Source: GCA-2861595 sp035525365 (GTDB taxonomy: Bacteria; Actinomycetota; Acidimicrobiia; Acidimicrobiales; GCA-2861595). From it: a DNA stretch of 22,695 nt. The position numbers and the translations under genes were made by a program. The DNA lies in contig DATLEK010000031.1 in NCBI GenBank assembly GCA_035525365.1, positions 1-22,695 on the forward strand, read 5' to 3'. Under the pieces are notes generated by a model, which had not been told where the DNA came from, made no database searches, and saw only the letters and a list, made by a program, of their open reading frames with translations. Positions 15,473 to 22,695 of the stretch are shown here, piece after piece (within the stretch, counting starts at the first letter, position 1; the number at the start of each line of letters is the position of its first letter).

Positions 15473-15478
15473 AGCTTA
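15473..15478 (-). promoter_or_regulatory. TAAGCT -10 box, leaderless start of the ferredoxin
   Basis: On the minus strand TAAGCT is followed by seven bases and ATG 15465, with no ribosome binding site between. Confidence 0.55.
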
Positions 15479-15526
15479 GAGGCTCCGCGCGGCAGGTGGC
15501 CCACGGTGAGGGTAGAACGGGCGGCC

Positions 15527-15826
15527 ATGCTGCCGGAGGGGCTGTGGTTCGACCGCCGGGGGCGGCCCATCGACGTGGCGGAGATGGTGCGGTTGAGCCA
15601 GGACGCCGCCTACCGGGTGGTCGCCCGCGACTGGGTGGGGAGCGTGGAGGTGGCGACGGTGTGGCTCGGTTTCGACCACAGCTTCCGCAGCGCCGAGCCG
15701 GTGCTGTTCGAGACGGTGGTATTCGGGGGCCGCATGGATCAGTACAGCCGGCGCTACGGCACCGAGAAGGAGGCGCGGGTGGGCCACGCCAAGGTGCTGT
15801 CCAGCGTGAAGCGCCTCAGCCGGTGA
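15527..15826 (+). CDS. Small conserved-looking protein of unknown function
   Basis: The ATG at 15527 gives 99 residues beginning MLPEGLWFDRRGRPIDVAEM. The frame is open further up, but that part overlaps the ferredoxin start on the other strand and is not credible. The pattern AYRVVARDWVGSVEVATVWL, then GFDHSFRS, LFETVVFGG and RYGTEKEARVGHAKV, recalls a family of about 100-residue hypothetical proteins in actinobacteria and phages; I know no function for it. It has no membrane segment or signal. A weak TAGAAC box lies eight bases before the ATG. It stands head-to-head with the ferredoxin, 61 bases between starts. Confidence 0.75.
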   Translation: MLPEGLWFDRRGRPIDVAEMVRLSQDAAYRVVARDWVGSVEVATVWLGFDHSFRSAEPVLFETVVFGGRMDQYSRRYGTEKEARVGHAKVLSSVKRLSR

Positions 15827-15834
15827 CGAGCTTG

Positions 15835-15867
15835 TCGCCAGGGGAGTCCTCGGCTCCCCCGCGGCGA
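15835..15867 (+). terminator. Bulged hairpin between the small protein gene and xseA
   Basis: GGGGAG (15841-15846) pairs with CTCCCC (15854-15859). An outer TCGCC (15835-15839) pairs with GGCGA (15863-15867) across unequal bulges. Only a weak TTCT follows, so termination is uncertain. Confidence 0.3.
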
Positions 15868-15900
15868 TTCTCACCTCACCTCCGATACCTCCGATCCCCT

Positions 15901-15906
15901 TAGGCT
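15901..15906 (+). promoter_or_regulatory. TAGGCT -10 box, leaderless start of xseA
   Basis: TAGGCT is followed by seven bases and the GTG at 15914, supporting a leaderless mRNA beginning at that GTG. Confidence 0.55.
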
Positions 15907-15913
15907 CCGCCTC

Positions 15914-17188
15914 GTGGAGCGGCTCCAGCTTTTCGACGAGCCACAGGACAGTGTTCGCCGGGTGAGCCTGGTGCGGCTCAGCTCGGAGATCGCGCGCTCG
16001 CTTGCCGGCATCGGGCGGATTGTCGTCGAGGGTGAGGTGGTCGCCCCCAGGCAACATCCAGGCGGCACCTATTTCACGCTTCGGGACCGGACCGTACAGG
16101 TGTCGGTGCGCTGCCCTGCCGCTCGGGCGGGGCGCTGCCGGACGGTCGCCGGCGAGCGGGTGCTGGTGACCGGGGTGGTGGCCTGGTTGGCCGAGCGGGG
16201 CCAGCTCCAGCTGGTTGCCGAGGAGGTGGCCCCGGTGGGGGAGGGCGCCATCGCCGCGGCCATCGCCGACCGCCGGCGGCGTCTCGGCGCCGAGGGCCTG
16301 CTCGACCGGCCCCGCCGGCGCCTGCCCCGCCTGCCGGCGATGATCGGGGTGGTGTGCGGCAGCGAGGCGGCGGTGCGGGGCGACATCGAATCGGTGGTGG
16401 CCGTCCGCTTCCCCGGGTACCCCATGGCCTTCGTGCCCACCAATGTGTCCGGTGCGGGCGCGGCCGACGCCATGATCGCCGCCCTGGCGCTGCTCGACTC
16501 CCGCCCGGAGATCGAGGTCATCGTGCTGGCCCGTGGCGGTGGCGACGCCGCCCAGCTCCTGCCCTTCAGCGACGAGGCTCTCTGCCGGGCCATCTGCGCG
16601 TCCAGCACGCCGGTGGTCTCGGCCGTGGGCCACGAGAACGACCGGCCGCTGTGCGACGAGGTGGCCGATCTGCGCTGCGGCACGCCTTCGCTGGCCGCCG
16701 CCGCCGTGGTCCCCCACCGGTCGGAGATGGAGGCGGAGCTGAACGGGCTCCTGTCGGGTGCCCGGAGCGTTCTCGACCAGCGGGCGGCGGAGGCCATGGG
16801 GCGGTTGGCGAGGGTGGATCGTGCCCGCGCCCTGGAGGCGGGAGTGGCACGGGCGGAGCACCGCCTGGCCGAGGCGGGGTCCCGGCTCCAGCTCGTACAC
16901 CCCGCCCGTACCGTGACCGCGGCGGGCAACCGCCTCACCCGGGTCGACTGGCGCCACGCCGTCACCCGCCGGGCCGGCCACGAGGGCGAGCGCCTGGCCG
17001 GGGCCCACCGCCACCTCGAGGCGCTCTCGCCGGCGCGGGTGCTCGAACGGGGCTACGCCGTGGTGCGCTCCGCCGACGGATCGGTGGTGCGGGGCGCCGA
17101 CCAGCTGGCAGTGGGGGACCAGGTCCAGGTGCAGCTCGCCCGCGGCGGTTTCGGTGCGGTGGTGCAGGAGGCGCGGCCCTCCCCATGA
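15914..17188 (+). CDS. xseA: Exodeoxyribonuclease VII large subunit
   Basis: This 424-residue large subunit of exonuclease VII degrades single-stranded DNA in both directions and works with XseB in repair and recombination. The N-terminal OB-fold is visible as VSLVRLSSEIARSLAGIGRI and GGTYFTLRDRTVQVSV. The catalytic domain follows with GVVCGSEAAVRGDIESVV, VLARGGGDAAQLLPFSDEAL, TPVVSAVGHENDRPLCDEVA and RCGTPSLAAA, all standard. A helical region then leads to the C-terminal LSPARVLERGYAVVRSADGS motif. The GTG at 15914 is supported by the -10 box just upstream. Its stop overlaps the xseB start as ATGA, so the two subunits are translationally coupled. Confidence 0.96.
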   Translation: MERLQLFDEPQDSVRRVSLVRLSSEIARSLAGIGRIVVEGEVVAPRQHPGGTYFTLRDRTVQVSVRCPAARAGRCRTVAGERVLVTGVVAWLAERGQLQLVAEEVAPVGEGAIAAAIADRRRRLGAEGLLDRPRRRLPRLPAMIGVVCGSEAAVRGDIESVVAVRFPGYPMAFVPTNVSGAGAADAMIAALALLDSRPEIEVIVLARGGGDAAQLLPFSDEALCRAICASSTPVVSAVGHENDRPLCDEVADLRCGTPSLAAAAVVPHRSEMEAELNGLLSGARSVLDQRAAEAMGRLARVDRARALEAGVARAEHRLAEAGSRLQLVHPARTVTAAGNRLTRVDWRHAVTRRAGHEGERLAGAHRHLEALSPARVLERGYAVVRSADGSVVRGADQLAVGDQVQVQLARGGFGAVVQEARPSP

Positions 17189-17424
17189 CCGACGGCCACG
17201 ATCCCTCGATCGCCGGCGACGGCTCCTCGATGACCTACGAGGAGCTGGTCGATGCTCTCGAGCAGCTCACCCATCGCATGGCCGACGGGGACGTTGGGAT
17301 CGAGGAGGCGGTGGACCTCTACGAACGGGCGGGCCGGCTGCACGCCCAGGCCGCAGAGCGCCTCGACCGCATCCAGGAACGCATCGCGCGTCTGGCGCCG
17401 GCGCCTCCTCAGGACGGTCAATAG
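17185..17424 (+). CDS. xseB: Exodeoxyribonuclease VII small subunit
   Basis: The protein has 79 residues from the overlapping ATG at 17185; a second ATG at 17230 would give MTYEELVDALEQL, where the conserved part begins. The helical pattern EELVDALEQLTHRMADGDVG, then IEEAVDLYERAGRLHAQAAE and RLDRIQERI, is diagnostic of XseB, which forms coiled-coil stalks on XseA. Position directly after xseA with ATGA overlap confirms it. Confidence 0.93.
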   Translation: MTDGHDPSIAGDGSSMTYEELVDALEQLTHRMADGDVGIEEAVDLYERAGRLHAQAAERLDRIQERIARLAPAPPQDGQ

Positions 17425-17484
17425 AGCCCATATCTCCGTCACTTGGGCGGCAGCATGCCCGCTCTTTCGCCGGCGACAGGGCTG

Positions 17485-17490
17485 TACCCT
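17485..17490 (+). promoter_or_regulatory. TACCCT -10 box, leaderless start of the secreted repeat protein
   Basis: TACCCT is followed by seven bases and GTG 17498, which begins a good signal peptide. It decides the start over the longer open frame that overlaps xseB. Confidence 0.6.
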
Positions 17491-17497
17491 CGCCTCC

Positions 17498-19267
17498 GTG
17501 CGTGCCGTCAAGCTGACCCTCGTCACCGCCCTCCTCCCGGTCGCGGTCCTGCTCACCTCGGTTCCCCCGGCGGCAGCGACCCACTCGCTCAACCAGTTCC
17601 TCCAGGTCACTCCTGAGGTGAGCACGGTGCCCCTCGGCGGGGTGCTGGAGCTCCGGGCACAACTCTTCACCGGCGTCACCAACCGGGTTTCAGTGGCCGA
17701 TCCGATCGCTCCGGTCGTCATCGAGTTCACAGAGGTCCCTGCCACCCCCGCCACCCTCGTCAGCGCCGAGTGCACCGTGGCGCCCGGGGCCACCGAGTGC
17801 ACTGTGAGAGCCAGCTCGGCCACGGCGGTGGACAAGGAGTTCCGGGTTTGGGTCAAGGGCCACGCGGAGGACACCACCGAGGGTCGGCTGGCCAACACCC
17901 TGCCGGCCGACGACGCCAGGGCCGACTGCATCAAGCCCCCTCCCGATCCCGAGGGTGAGAGCGATCCGGTGGCGTGCCGGTCCAGTGGCGACACGGCGAA
18001 GCCCGGCACGGTGGCCGAGCCGGATCCGACCGACGTCGTCAAGGCCAGCTGGATGGCCGGCGGTGTCGACGTGGTCCCCGACGACCAGCGGATCGAGCCC
18101 GGTCGCCTGGCCACCTTCACCGCCACCGCGTATGACATCAACGGCAACCCGGCACCGGGGATCGAGGTCAAGTTCGAGTTCTTCGACCTTTCCATCTCCG
18201 ACGGTGACGGCAACAATCCCGGGCCTCAGCCGGCCGGCAACCCCGACGGCTCCTGTGTCACCAAGAGCGCCGGCCTCGCCGGCGCCGGCACCTGCGCCCT
18301 CGGCTACAGCCAGTTGAAGGAGGGAGTGGACCTCCTCTGCGTCTGGACGTCCAACGAGCCGCCCCCGTTCGCCGGCACACGCGACGGCGGCACCTGTGAC
18401 GGGGAAGGCCTGGTGGATCCCACCGGGAACGAGGGCAAGCCGGACCCGGCGACAGACGACCAGGACGTGGTGCGGGTGACCTGGCAGCGCCCCACGGCTC
18501 CGCCTCCGCCACCTCCCACCGGTTACTGGCTGGTGGCCGCCGACGGCGGGATCTTCGCCTTCGGCGACGCCGAGTTCAAGGGGTCCACCGGGGCGTTGAA
18601 GCTCAACCAGCCGATCGTCGCCATGGCCGGCGCCCCGGGCAACAAGGGGTACTGGCTGGTCGCCTCGGACGGCGGCATCTTCGCCTTCGGCGACGCCAGG
18701 TTCTCCGGCTCCGCCGGCGCCCTCAAGCTGAACCAGCCCATAGTCGGGATGGATTCCACACCCACCGGCAACGGCTACTTCCTCGTGGCCAGGGATGGCG
18801 GTGTCTTCGCCTTCGGCGACGCCAGGTTCGCGGGGTCCACCGGCGCCATCAAGCTCAACCAGCCCATCGTCGGTATGGCGGCCACCCCCACGGGCAACGG
18901 CTACTGGCTGGTGGCCGCCGACGGCGGGATCTTCGCCTTCGGCGACGCCCGGTTCCAGGGCTCCACCGGCGCCATCAAGCTCAACCAGCCCATCGTGGGG
19001 ATGGCCGCCACCCCCACCGGCCTCGGCTACTGGCTGGTCGCCCGGGACGGGGGGATCTTCGCCTTCGGTGACGCGAAGTTCCTGGGCTCCACCGGCGCTC
19101 TGAAGCTCAACCAGCCCATAGTCGGCATGAGCCGCACCGCCACCGGCCAGGGCTACCGCCTCGTGGCGTCCGACGGCGGCATCTTCGCCTTCGGCGAGGC
19201 CAAGTTCGTCGGTTCCACCGGCGCCACGAAGCTCAACCAGCCCATGGTCGCCATGGACGGCTTCTGA
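17498..19267 (+). CDS. Secreted protein with Ig-like region and six GYWLVA/GGIFAFGDA repeats
   Basis: This 589-residue protein starts at GTG 17498 with a Sec signal peptide (VRAVKLTLVTALLPVAVLL, then TSVPPAAA and cleavage before THS). Residues about 30-330 look like two beta-rich modules; the second contains EPGRLATFTATAYDINGNPA and GIEVKFEFF, resembling bacterial Ig-like repeats. Cysteines are common here and may form disulfides outside the cell. A proline linker (PTAPPPPPPTG) leads to six 42-residue repeats of GYWLVAADGGIFAFGDA...GSTGALKLNQPIVGM, the last cut short at MDGF. Such repeats are common in Acidimicrobiia surface proteins and may form a beta-propeller-like structure (inference). 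No membrane anchor or sorting signal follows, so it is probably released or loosely wall-bound. Function is unknown. Confidence 0.88.
   Translation: MRAVKLTLVTALLPVAVLLTSVPPAAATHSLNQFLQVTPEVSTVPLGGVLELRAQLFTGVTNRVSVADPIAPVVIEFTEVPATPATLVSAECTVAPGATECTVRASSATAVDKEFRVWVKGHAEDTTEGRLANTLPADDARADCIKPPPDPEGESDPVACRSSGDTAKPGTVAEPDPTDVVKASWMAGGVDVVPDDQRIEPGRLATFTATAYDINGNPAPGIEVKFEFFDLSISDGDGNNPGPQPAGNPDGSCVTKSAGLAGAGTCALGYSQLKEGVDLLCVWTSNEPPPFAGTRDGGTCDGEGLVDPTGNEGKPDPATDDQDVVRVTWQRPTAPPPPPPTGYWLVAADGGIFAFGDAEFKGSTGALKLNQPIVAMAGAPGNKGYWLVASDGGIFAFGDARFSGSAGALKLNQPIVGMDSTPTGNGYFLVARDGGVFAFGDARFAGSTGAIKLNQPIVGMAATPTGNGYWLVAADGGIFAFGDARFQGSTGAIKLNQPIVGMAATPTGLGYWLVARDGGIFAFGDAKFLGSTGALKLNQPIVGMSRTATGQGYRLVASDGGIFAFGEAKFVGSTGATKLNQPMVAMDGF
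18521..19267 (+). repeat. Six in-frame tandem repeats of 126 bp
   Basis: Units begin at 18521, 18647, 18773, 18899, 19025 and 19151, each 126 bases (42 codons), the last shortened by the stop. The core GGIFAFGDA (GGVFAFGDA in unit 3, GGIFAFGEA in unit 6) and KLNQP are kept, while the residue after LVA alternates A/S/R/A/R/S. Units 4 and 5 are especially close. Confidence 0.95.
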
Positions 19268-19308
19268 CCGACGAGGCGCCCCCTACGCCATTCAACCCCT
19301 CCTCCGAC

Positions 19309-20301
19309 ATGCTGGTGGCCCTGGGATGGGACGAGAGGGTATCCACCCTCTACCAGTCCGTGGCCGAGCCGTTCCACCTGCCCGCCCGGGTGAGCCGGGT
19401 GGACCGCGACCGGTGCAGCGTGCACACGGCGTCGGGAAAGCTGAGGGCGGCGGCGTCGGTCCTGCCGGCGACCGGCGACTGGGTAGTCCTTCGCCCCGAG
19501 CCACGGCCGACGGTGGAGCACATCCTGCCCCGTCGCTCCACCCTGGAGCGGGCCGGCCAGGTGCTGGCCGCCAACGTCGACGTCGTTCTCGTCGTCGCCT
19601 CCCTGGATCGTCCCCTCAACCTCAACCGGGTGGAGCGGGAGCTTGTCCTGGCCTGGGACAGCGGCGCCCAGCCGGTGGTGGTGCTGACGAAGGCCGATTC
19701 CACGCCCGAAGCGGCGGCTCTGGCCGAGGTGGTCGCCGCCCGGGCCGTCGGCGTGGAGGTGCTGCTCACCAGTGCGACCACCGGCCAGGGGGTCGACGCC
19801 GTGCTGGCCCAGCTCCGTCCCAATCGCTCGGCGGTGTTCCTCGGCCCTTCGGGCTCGGGCAAGTCCACCCTGGTGAACCGGATGCTGCAGGAGGACAGGC
19901 AGGCCATCGGCGAGGTGCGGGCGGGGGACCACAGGGGCCGCCATACGACCTCGTCCCGCCACCTGCTGGTGGTCCCCGGTGGCGGCGTGCTCATCGACAC
20001 ACCGGGGCTGAGGTCGGTCGGCCTCGAGGGGGCCGAGGGCGGGGTGGCCATGACCTTCCCCGACGTGGAGGAGATGGCCGAAGGCTGTCGCTTCCGTGAC
20101 TGCGTCCACACCGGCGAGCCCGGCTGCGCGGTGGTTGCCGCCGTGGCCGACGGGAGGCTGGACCGCGCCCGCGTGGCCAGCTACCGCAAGCTTCAGGCCG
20201 AGCTGGAGGAGGGGGGCCGGGAGCCCTGGGCCAAGGCAGCCGACAACCAGCAGTCCCGCATCGTGCACAAGGGGACGAAGAAGGTGCCGAAGAAGCGGTA
20301 G
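19309..20301 (+). CDS. rsgA: Ribosome small-subunit-dependent GTPase
   Basis: RsgA (YjeQ) is a circularly permuted GTPase acting late in 30S maturation. The 330-residue protein has an N-terminal OB-like part (ARVSRVDRDRCSVHTASGKL, then PATGDWVVL). G4 comes first (TKAD, 127-130), then the P-loop GPSGSGKST (179-187), a GDHRGRHTT switch and DTPG (230-233). This order proves the permutation. The zinc site is C260, C265, H267 and C273 in GCRFRDCVHTGEPGC. ATG 19309 is the first standard start. In-frame coding-like sequence upstream (LTDEAPPTPFNPSSD) reaches a CTG at 19264 that overlaps the preceding stop, so the true start may be earlier. It converges on the aminopeptidase gene with nine bases between stops. 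Confidence 0.95.
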   Translation: MLVALGWDERVSTLYQSVAEPFHLPARVSRVDRDRCSVHTASGKLRAAASVLPATGDWVVLRPEPRPTVEHILPRRSTLERAGQVLAANVDVVLVVASLDRPLNLNRVERELVLAWDSGAQPVVVLTKADSTPEAAALAEVVAARAVGVEVLLTSATTGQGVDAVLAQLRPNRSAVFLGPSGSGKSTLVNRMLQEDRQAIGEVRAGDHRGRHTTSSRHLLVVPGGGVLIDTPGLRSVGLEGAEGGVAMTFPDVEEMAEGCRFRDCVHTGEPGCAVVAAVADGRLDRARVASYRKLQAELEEGGREPWAKAADNQQSRIVHKGTKKVPKKR

Positions 20302-20310
20302 CCGGCTGCC

Positions 20311-22695
20311 TCAGGTGAGGGCGGCGCCGAGGGTGGCCGAAAGAGCGGCCGCCTCCCGCCGGCGGAAGGACACGGCGATGTCGAGGCGCTCGAGGAGCTG
20401 GGCGACGGTGCGCTGGCGCGACGGCGCCGGGTGGGCCTCGAGGAACGACCGGACGTCGGCCGCCACATCGGGCGCCGAGAGCGTGGTCACCCCTTCCAGC
20501 ATGCGGTCCACCAGCTTGTCCGGGATACGCCGGATCAGCTCGTCCCAGTGCTCCTTGACCGTGGCCCAGGCCAGCGCTCCGCCGGCCCGGTTGGCCAGGA
20601 GCTGGGAGATGAGGAACGGTGCGTTCTGGGTCCTCACCTCTTCGCCGAGGGCGAAGTCGAGGGTGCGGCGCACGAGGGCCTCGTCCTCGAACGAGGCCAG
20701 GCTGTAGAGGTACCGGACCTCCTCCTGGGGTGTGGCCGCCGCCTTGTGGCGCTGCAGGTGGGTGGCGTAGTCGGCTTCGTCACCGTGGACGGCCACGATG
20801 GTGACGACGGTGGCGGCCACATCGGCATCCACCGAACCAGGGGTGGCCAGCTCACGGGCGTGCAGCTCCCGGGCCGTGGCCACCACCTCTTCGTCGGCGC
20901 CGAGGACGCCCAGAGCGGACAGCACGGTGGCCCGCAGGCTGCCGGTGCGTTCACTCTCGCCCTCGGCTGGCTCCCAGCCGAGCTCCTCGGCCAGGGGAGA
21001 CAGGAGCACCTTCACCAGCGCCTGCAGCTGGGCCTTGCCGCCACCGTCGCCGGGCGCGGTCATGCGGTCGAGGAAGCCGAGGGCGCCGGTAATCGCCGCC
21101 CACACGCTGGGATCCCGTTCGCCGGCCTCACCGGCCGTCCGGGCCAGGCCGAGAAAATCCGGTAGCGGCGAGGTTCCGGCCAGCACCGACGCCCAGGTGT
21201 CACTGGCCAGGTTGAACCGCTCGAGGGCGTCGAGGGACCCGAAAGAGCCGGTGAGGCCGGCCAGGAGGTCCCGGTCGTACCGGACGCGGTAGAAGCCCCA
21301 ACCGCCCTCGTTGACCACCACCCAGTCCACCGGGCCGCCGAGGTCGACGGTGGCGGGCTCGGCGCCGAGCAGGACACGCCGCTGGACCATCTCGCCGCCC
21401 ACCGAGGCCCGCATCATCACCGGTACCTGCCAGGAGGTTCCGTCGGGGCTGCCGCCGGCGTCGCCGGCGCCGCCGGCGTCGCCGGCGTTCTCCAGGTACC
21501 GGAACCGGTGCTGGCTCAGCACCACGCTGCTGCGGTCCCCGCCGGCGGTCACCGACACCAGGGGGTAGCCGGGCTGGAAGATCCACGAGTCCATCGTCGC
21601 CCGCACGGGCTCACCGGTGGAGGCCTCGAGGGCGTCCCACAGGTCGCTGGTGTCGGTGTTGGAGTAGCTGTGCTCGGCGATGTAGGCGGCGATGCCGGTC
21701 CGGAACGGCTCGGCCCCCACGTACTGCTCCAGCATGCGGAGCACACCGGCCCCCTTCTGGTAGGTGAGCACGTCGAACATCTGCTCGGCCTCGTCCGGGC
21801 TTTCCACCGGGAACTCGATGGCCCGGGTGGAGGCGAGGCCGTCCACCAGCATGGCGTGGCCCCGGCTGAGGGCGAAGGTGACCCATCGCTCCCAGTCGGG
21901 GCGGAAGTCGTCGATGCACAACAGCTCCATGAACGTGGCGAAGGCCTCGTTCAACCAGATGCCGTTCCACCAGCGCATCGTGACGAGGTTGCCGAACCAC
22001 ATGTGGGCCAGCTCGTGGGCGATCACGTCCACCACGTTCTGCAGCTCACCCTGTGTCGCGTGCTCGGGGTCAGCCAGCAGCAGCGTCTCGCGGAACGTGA
22101 CGCACCCCACGTTCTCCATGGCTCCGAACGCGAAGTCGGGGATGGCGACCAGGTCCATCGAGTCGCCGGGGTAGGGGAGATCGAAGTAGTCAGCCAGGTA
22201 GCGCAGCGCGTAGTCGGCCACCCCGGCGCCGAAGGCGGTGAGGTGGCCCTTGCCGGGGGGGTACACCAGCCGGGTGGGCGTGCCGGCCACGTCGATGGGC
22301 TCCGTGGTCTCGAGCGGGCCGACGATGAAGGCGACGAGATAGGTCGACATGCTCATGGTGTCGGCGAAGCGCACCCGGCGCCGACCGCCCTCGATCGCCT
22401 CGTCGCTGACCGGTGCCGCGTTCGAGACAGCGGTCAGCGACTCGTCGACGACCAGGGTGATGGCGAAGATCGCCTTGCAGTCGGGCTCGTCCCAGCACGG
22501 GAAGGCCCGGCGGGCGTCGGTGGCCTCGAACTGGGTGGTGGCGATGATCCGCTCGACGCGGTCCTGGTCGGTGAAGGTAGATCGGTAGAACCCGCGCAGC
22601 TTGTCGTTGAGCAGGCCGCGGAACCGGAGCGACACGACGGCGGGGCCCGGCGGGAGGGCACGGTGCAGGGCCAGGTGGGCTCGCTCGGTCTCCTT
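20311..22695 (-). CDS. pepN: Aminopeptidase N, M1 family (N-terminus outside window)
   Basis: Zinc metallopeptidase that removes N-terminal residues from peptides in the cytoplasm. The frame stays open to the right edge (KETERAHLALHRALPPGPAV precedes SLRFRG), so the GTG at 22635 is not the start and roughly 50-70 residues are probably missing. Counting from 22635, the substrate-binding GAMEN is at 171-175 and the zinc motif HELAH at 207-211, with the third ligand E230 eighteen residues later (WLNEAF). The C-terminal ERAP1-like helical domain is complete and ends SATLGAALT. An Ala-Gly-Asp insert (NAGDAGGAGDAGGSPDG) coded by 9-base repeats at 21454-21489 sits in a loop of the middle beta domain. 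Active-site residues are intact. Confidence 0.96.
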   Translation of the reverse strand, partial: KETERAHLALHRALPPGPAVVSLRFRGLLNDKLRGFYRSTFTDQDRVERIIATTQFEATDARRAFPCWDEPDCKAIFAITLVVDESLTAVSNAAPVSDEAIEGGRRRVRFADTMSMSTYLVAFIVGPLETTEPIDVAGTPTRLVYPPGKGHLTAFGAGVADYALRYLADYFDLPYPGDSMDLVAIPDFAFGAMENVGCVTFRETLLLADPEHATQGELQNVVDVIAHELAHMWFGNLVTMRWWNGIWLNEAFATFMELLCIDDFRPDWERWVTFALSRGHAMLVDGLASTRAIEFPVESPDEAEQMFDVLTYQKGAGVLRMLEQYVGAEPFRTGIAAYIAEHSYSNTDTSDLWDALEASTGEPVRATMDSWIFQPGYPLVSVTAGGDRSSVVLSQHRFRYLENAGDAGGAGDAGGSPDGTSWQVPVMMRASVGGEMVQRRVLLGAEPATVDLGGPVDWVVVNEGGWGFYRVRYDRDLLAGLTGSFGSLDALERFNLASDTWASVLAGTSPLPDFLGLARTAGEAGERDPSVWAAITGALGFLDRMTAPGDGGGKAQLQALVKVLLSPLAEELGWEPAEGESERTGSLRATVLSALGVLGADEEVVATARELHARELATPGSVDADVAATVVTIVAVHGDEADYATHLQRHKAAATPQEEVRYLYSLASFEDEALVRRTLDFALGEEVRTQNAPFLISQLLANRAGGALAWATVKEHWDELIRRIPDKLVDRMLEGVTTLSAPDVAADVRSFLEAHPAPSRQRTVAQLLERLDIAVSFRRREAAALSATLGAALT
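21454..21489 (-). repeat. 9-base microrepeat inside pepN
   Basis: Four units of the GCCGGCGTC type (plus-strand reading) encode NAG, DAG, GAG and DAG in the protein. In-frame, so harmless to reading, and prone to slippage. Confidence 0.7.

Noticed and set aside
15476..17014. 512-codon open frame on the minus strand
   Set aside because: Antisense of xseA and the small protein gene, rich in His/Arg/Gly/Pro with no family pattern.
18521..19267. CRISPR-like array
   Set aside because: The 126-bp repeats are in frame, contiguous and coding, with no spacers. No CRISPR array is seen anywhere in the window.

Overview
The window looks like chromosomal DNA of a high-GC actinobacterium, probably of the class Acidimicrobiia. 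The evidence is strong G/C bias at third codon positions, GTG/TTG starts, a DUF222-type HNH protein, and a secreted protein with six GYWLVA...DGGIFAFGDA repeats, which are typical of that class. Many genes have a TAnnnT box only 5-8 bases before the start codon, the usual layout of leaderless actinobacterial transcripts. The taxonomic call is inference from family knowledge; no search was run.

Region 1 (1-5292) is accessory. It holds the 3' part of an HNH endonuclease gene and then an IS21-family element (about 1198-3923). Its istA and istB carry three single-base frameshifts, and a small intact ORF is coupled between them. Next come an unrecognised small ORF and a two-gene toxin-antitoxin-like operon in toxin-first order. 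This block abuts the 3' end of a tRNA-Arg(CCG) gene, a classic position for island insertion.

Region 2 (5293-11233) is housekeeping. It has the tRNA, a stand-alone receiver-domain response regulator, argS (convergent with it), then lysA, hom and thrC in one direction. These supply arginyl-tRNA, lysine and threonine. No homoserine kinase (thrB) follows thrC.

Region 3 (11234-13250) is partly decayed. It holds an unrecognised frameshifted fragment, the C-terminal half of an MFS transporter, an intact DUF72 gene, and a 273-bp spacer with a terminator-like hairpin and 16 codons resembling a conserved motif of polyphosphate kinase.

Region 4 (13251-15826) holds a NuoF-like flavin/iron-sulfur protein without its usual NuoE and NuoG neighbours, a STAS-domain anti-anti-sigma-like protein, a single-cluster ferredoxin on the opposite strand, and a conserved-looking small protein of unknown function.

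Region 5 (15827-22695) holds xseA-xseB (exonuclease VII, overlapping genes), the secreted repeat protein, rsgA (ribosome small-subunit GTPase), and on the minus strand the greater part of an M1 aminopeptidase N gene that runs off the right edge.

I did not find a clearly new multi-gene system. The items most worth checking are the recurring leaderless promoter layout, the isolated NuoF-like protein with its acidic-alanine tail, the toxin-first TA pair beside the tRNA, the GYWLVA repeat protein, and the extra coupled ORF in the IS21 element.
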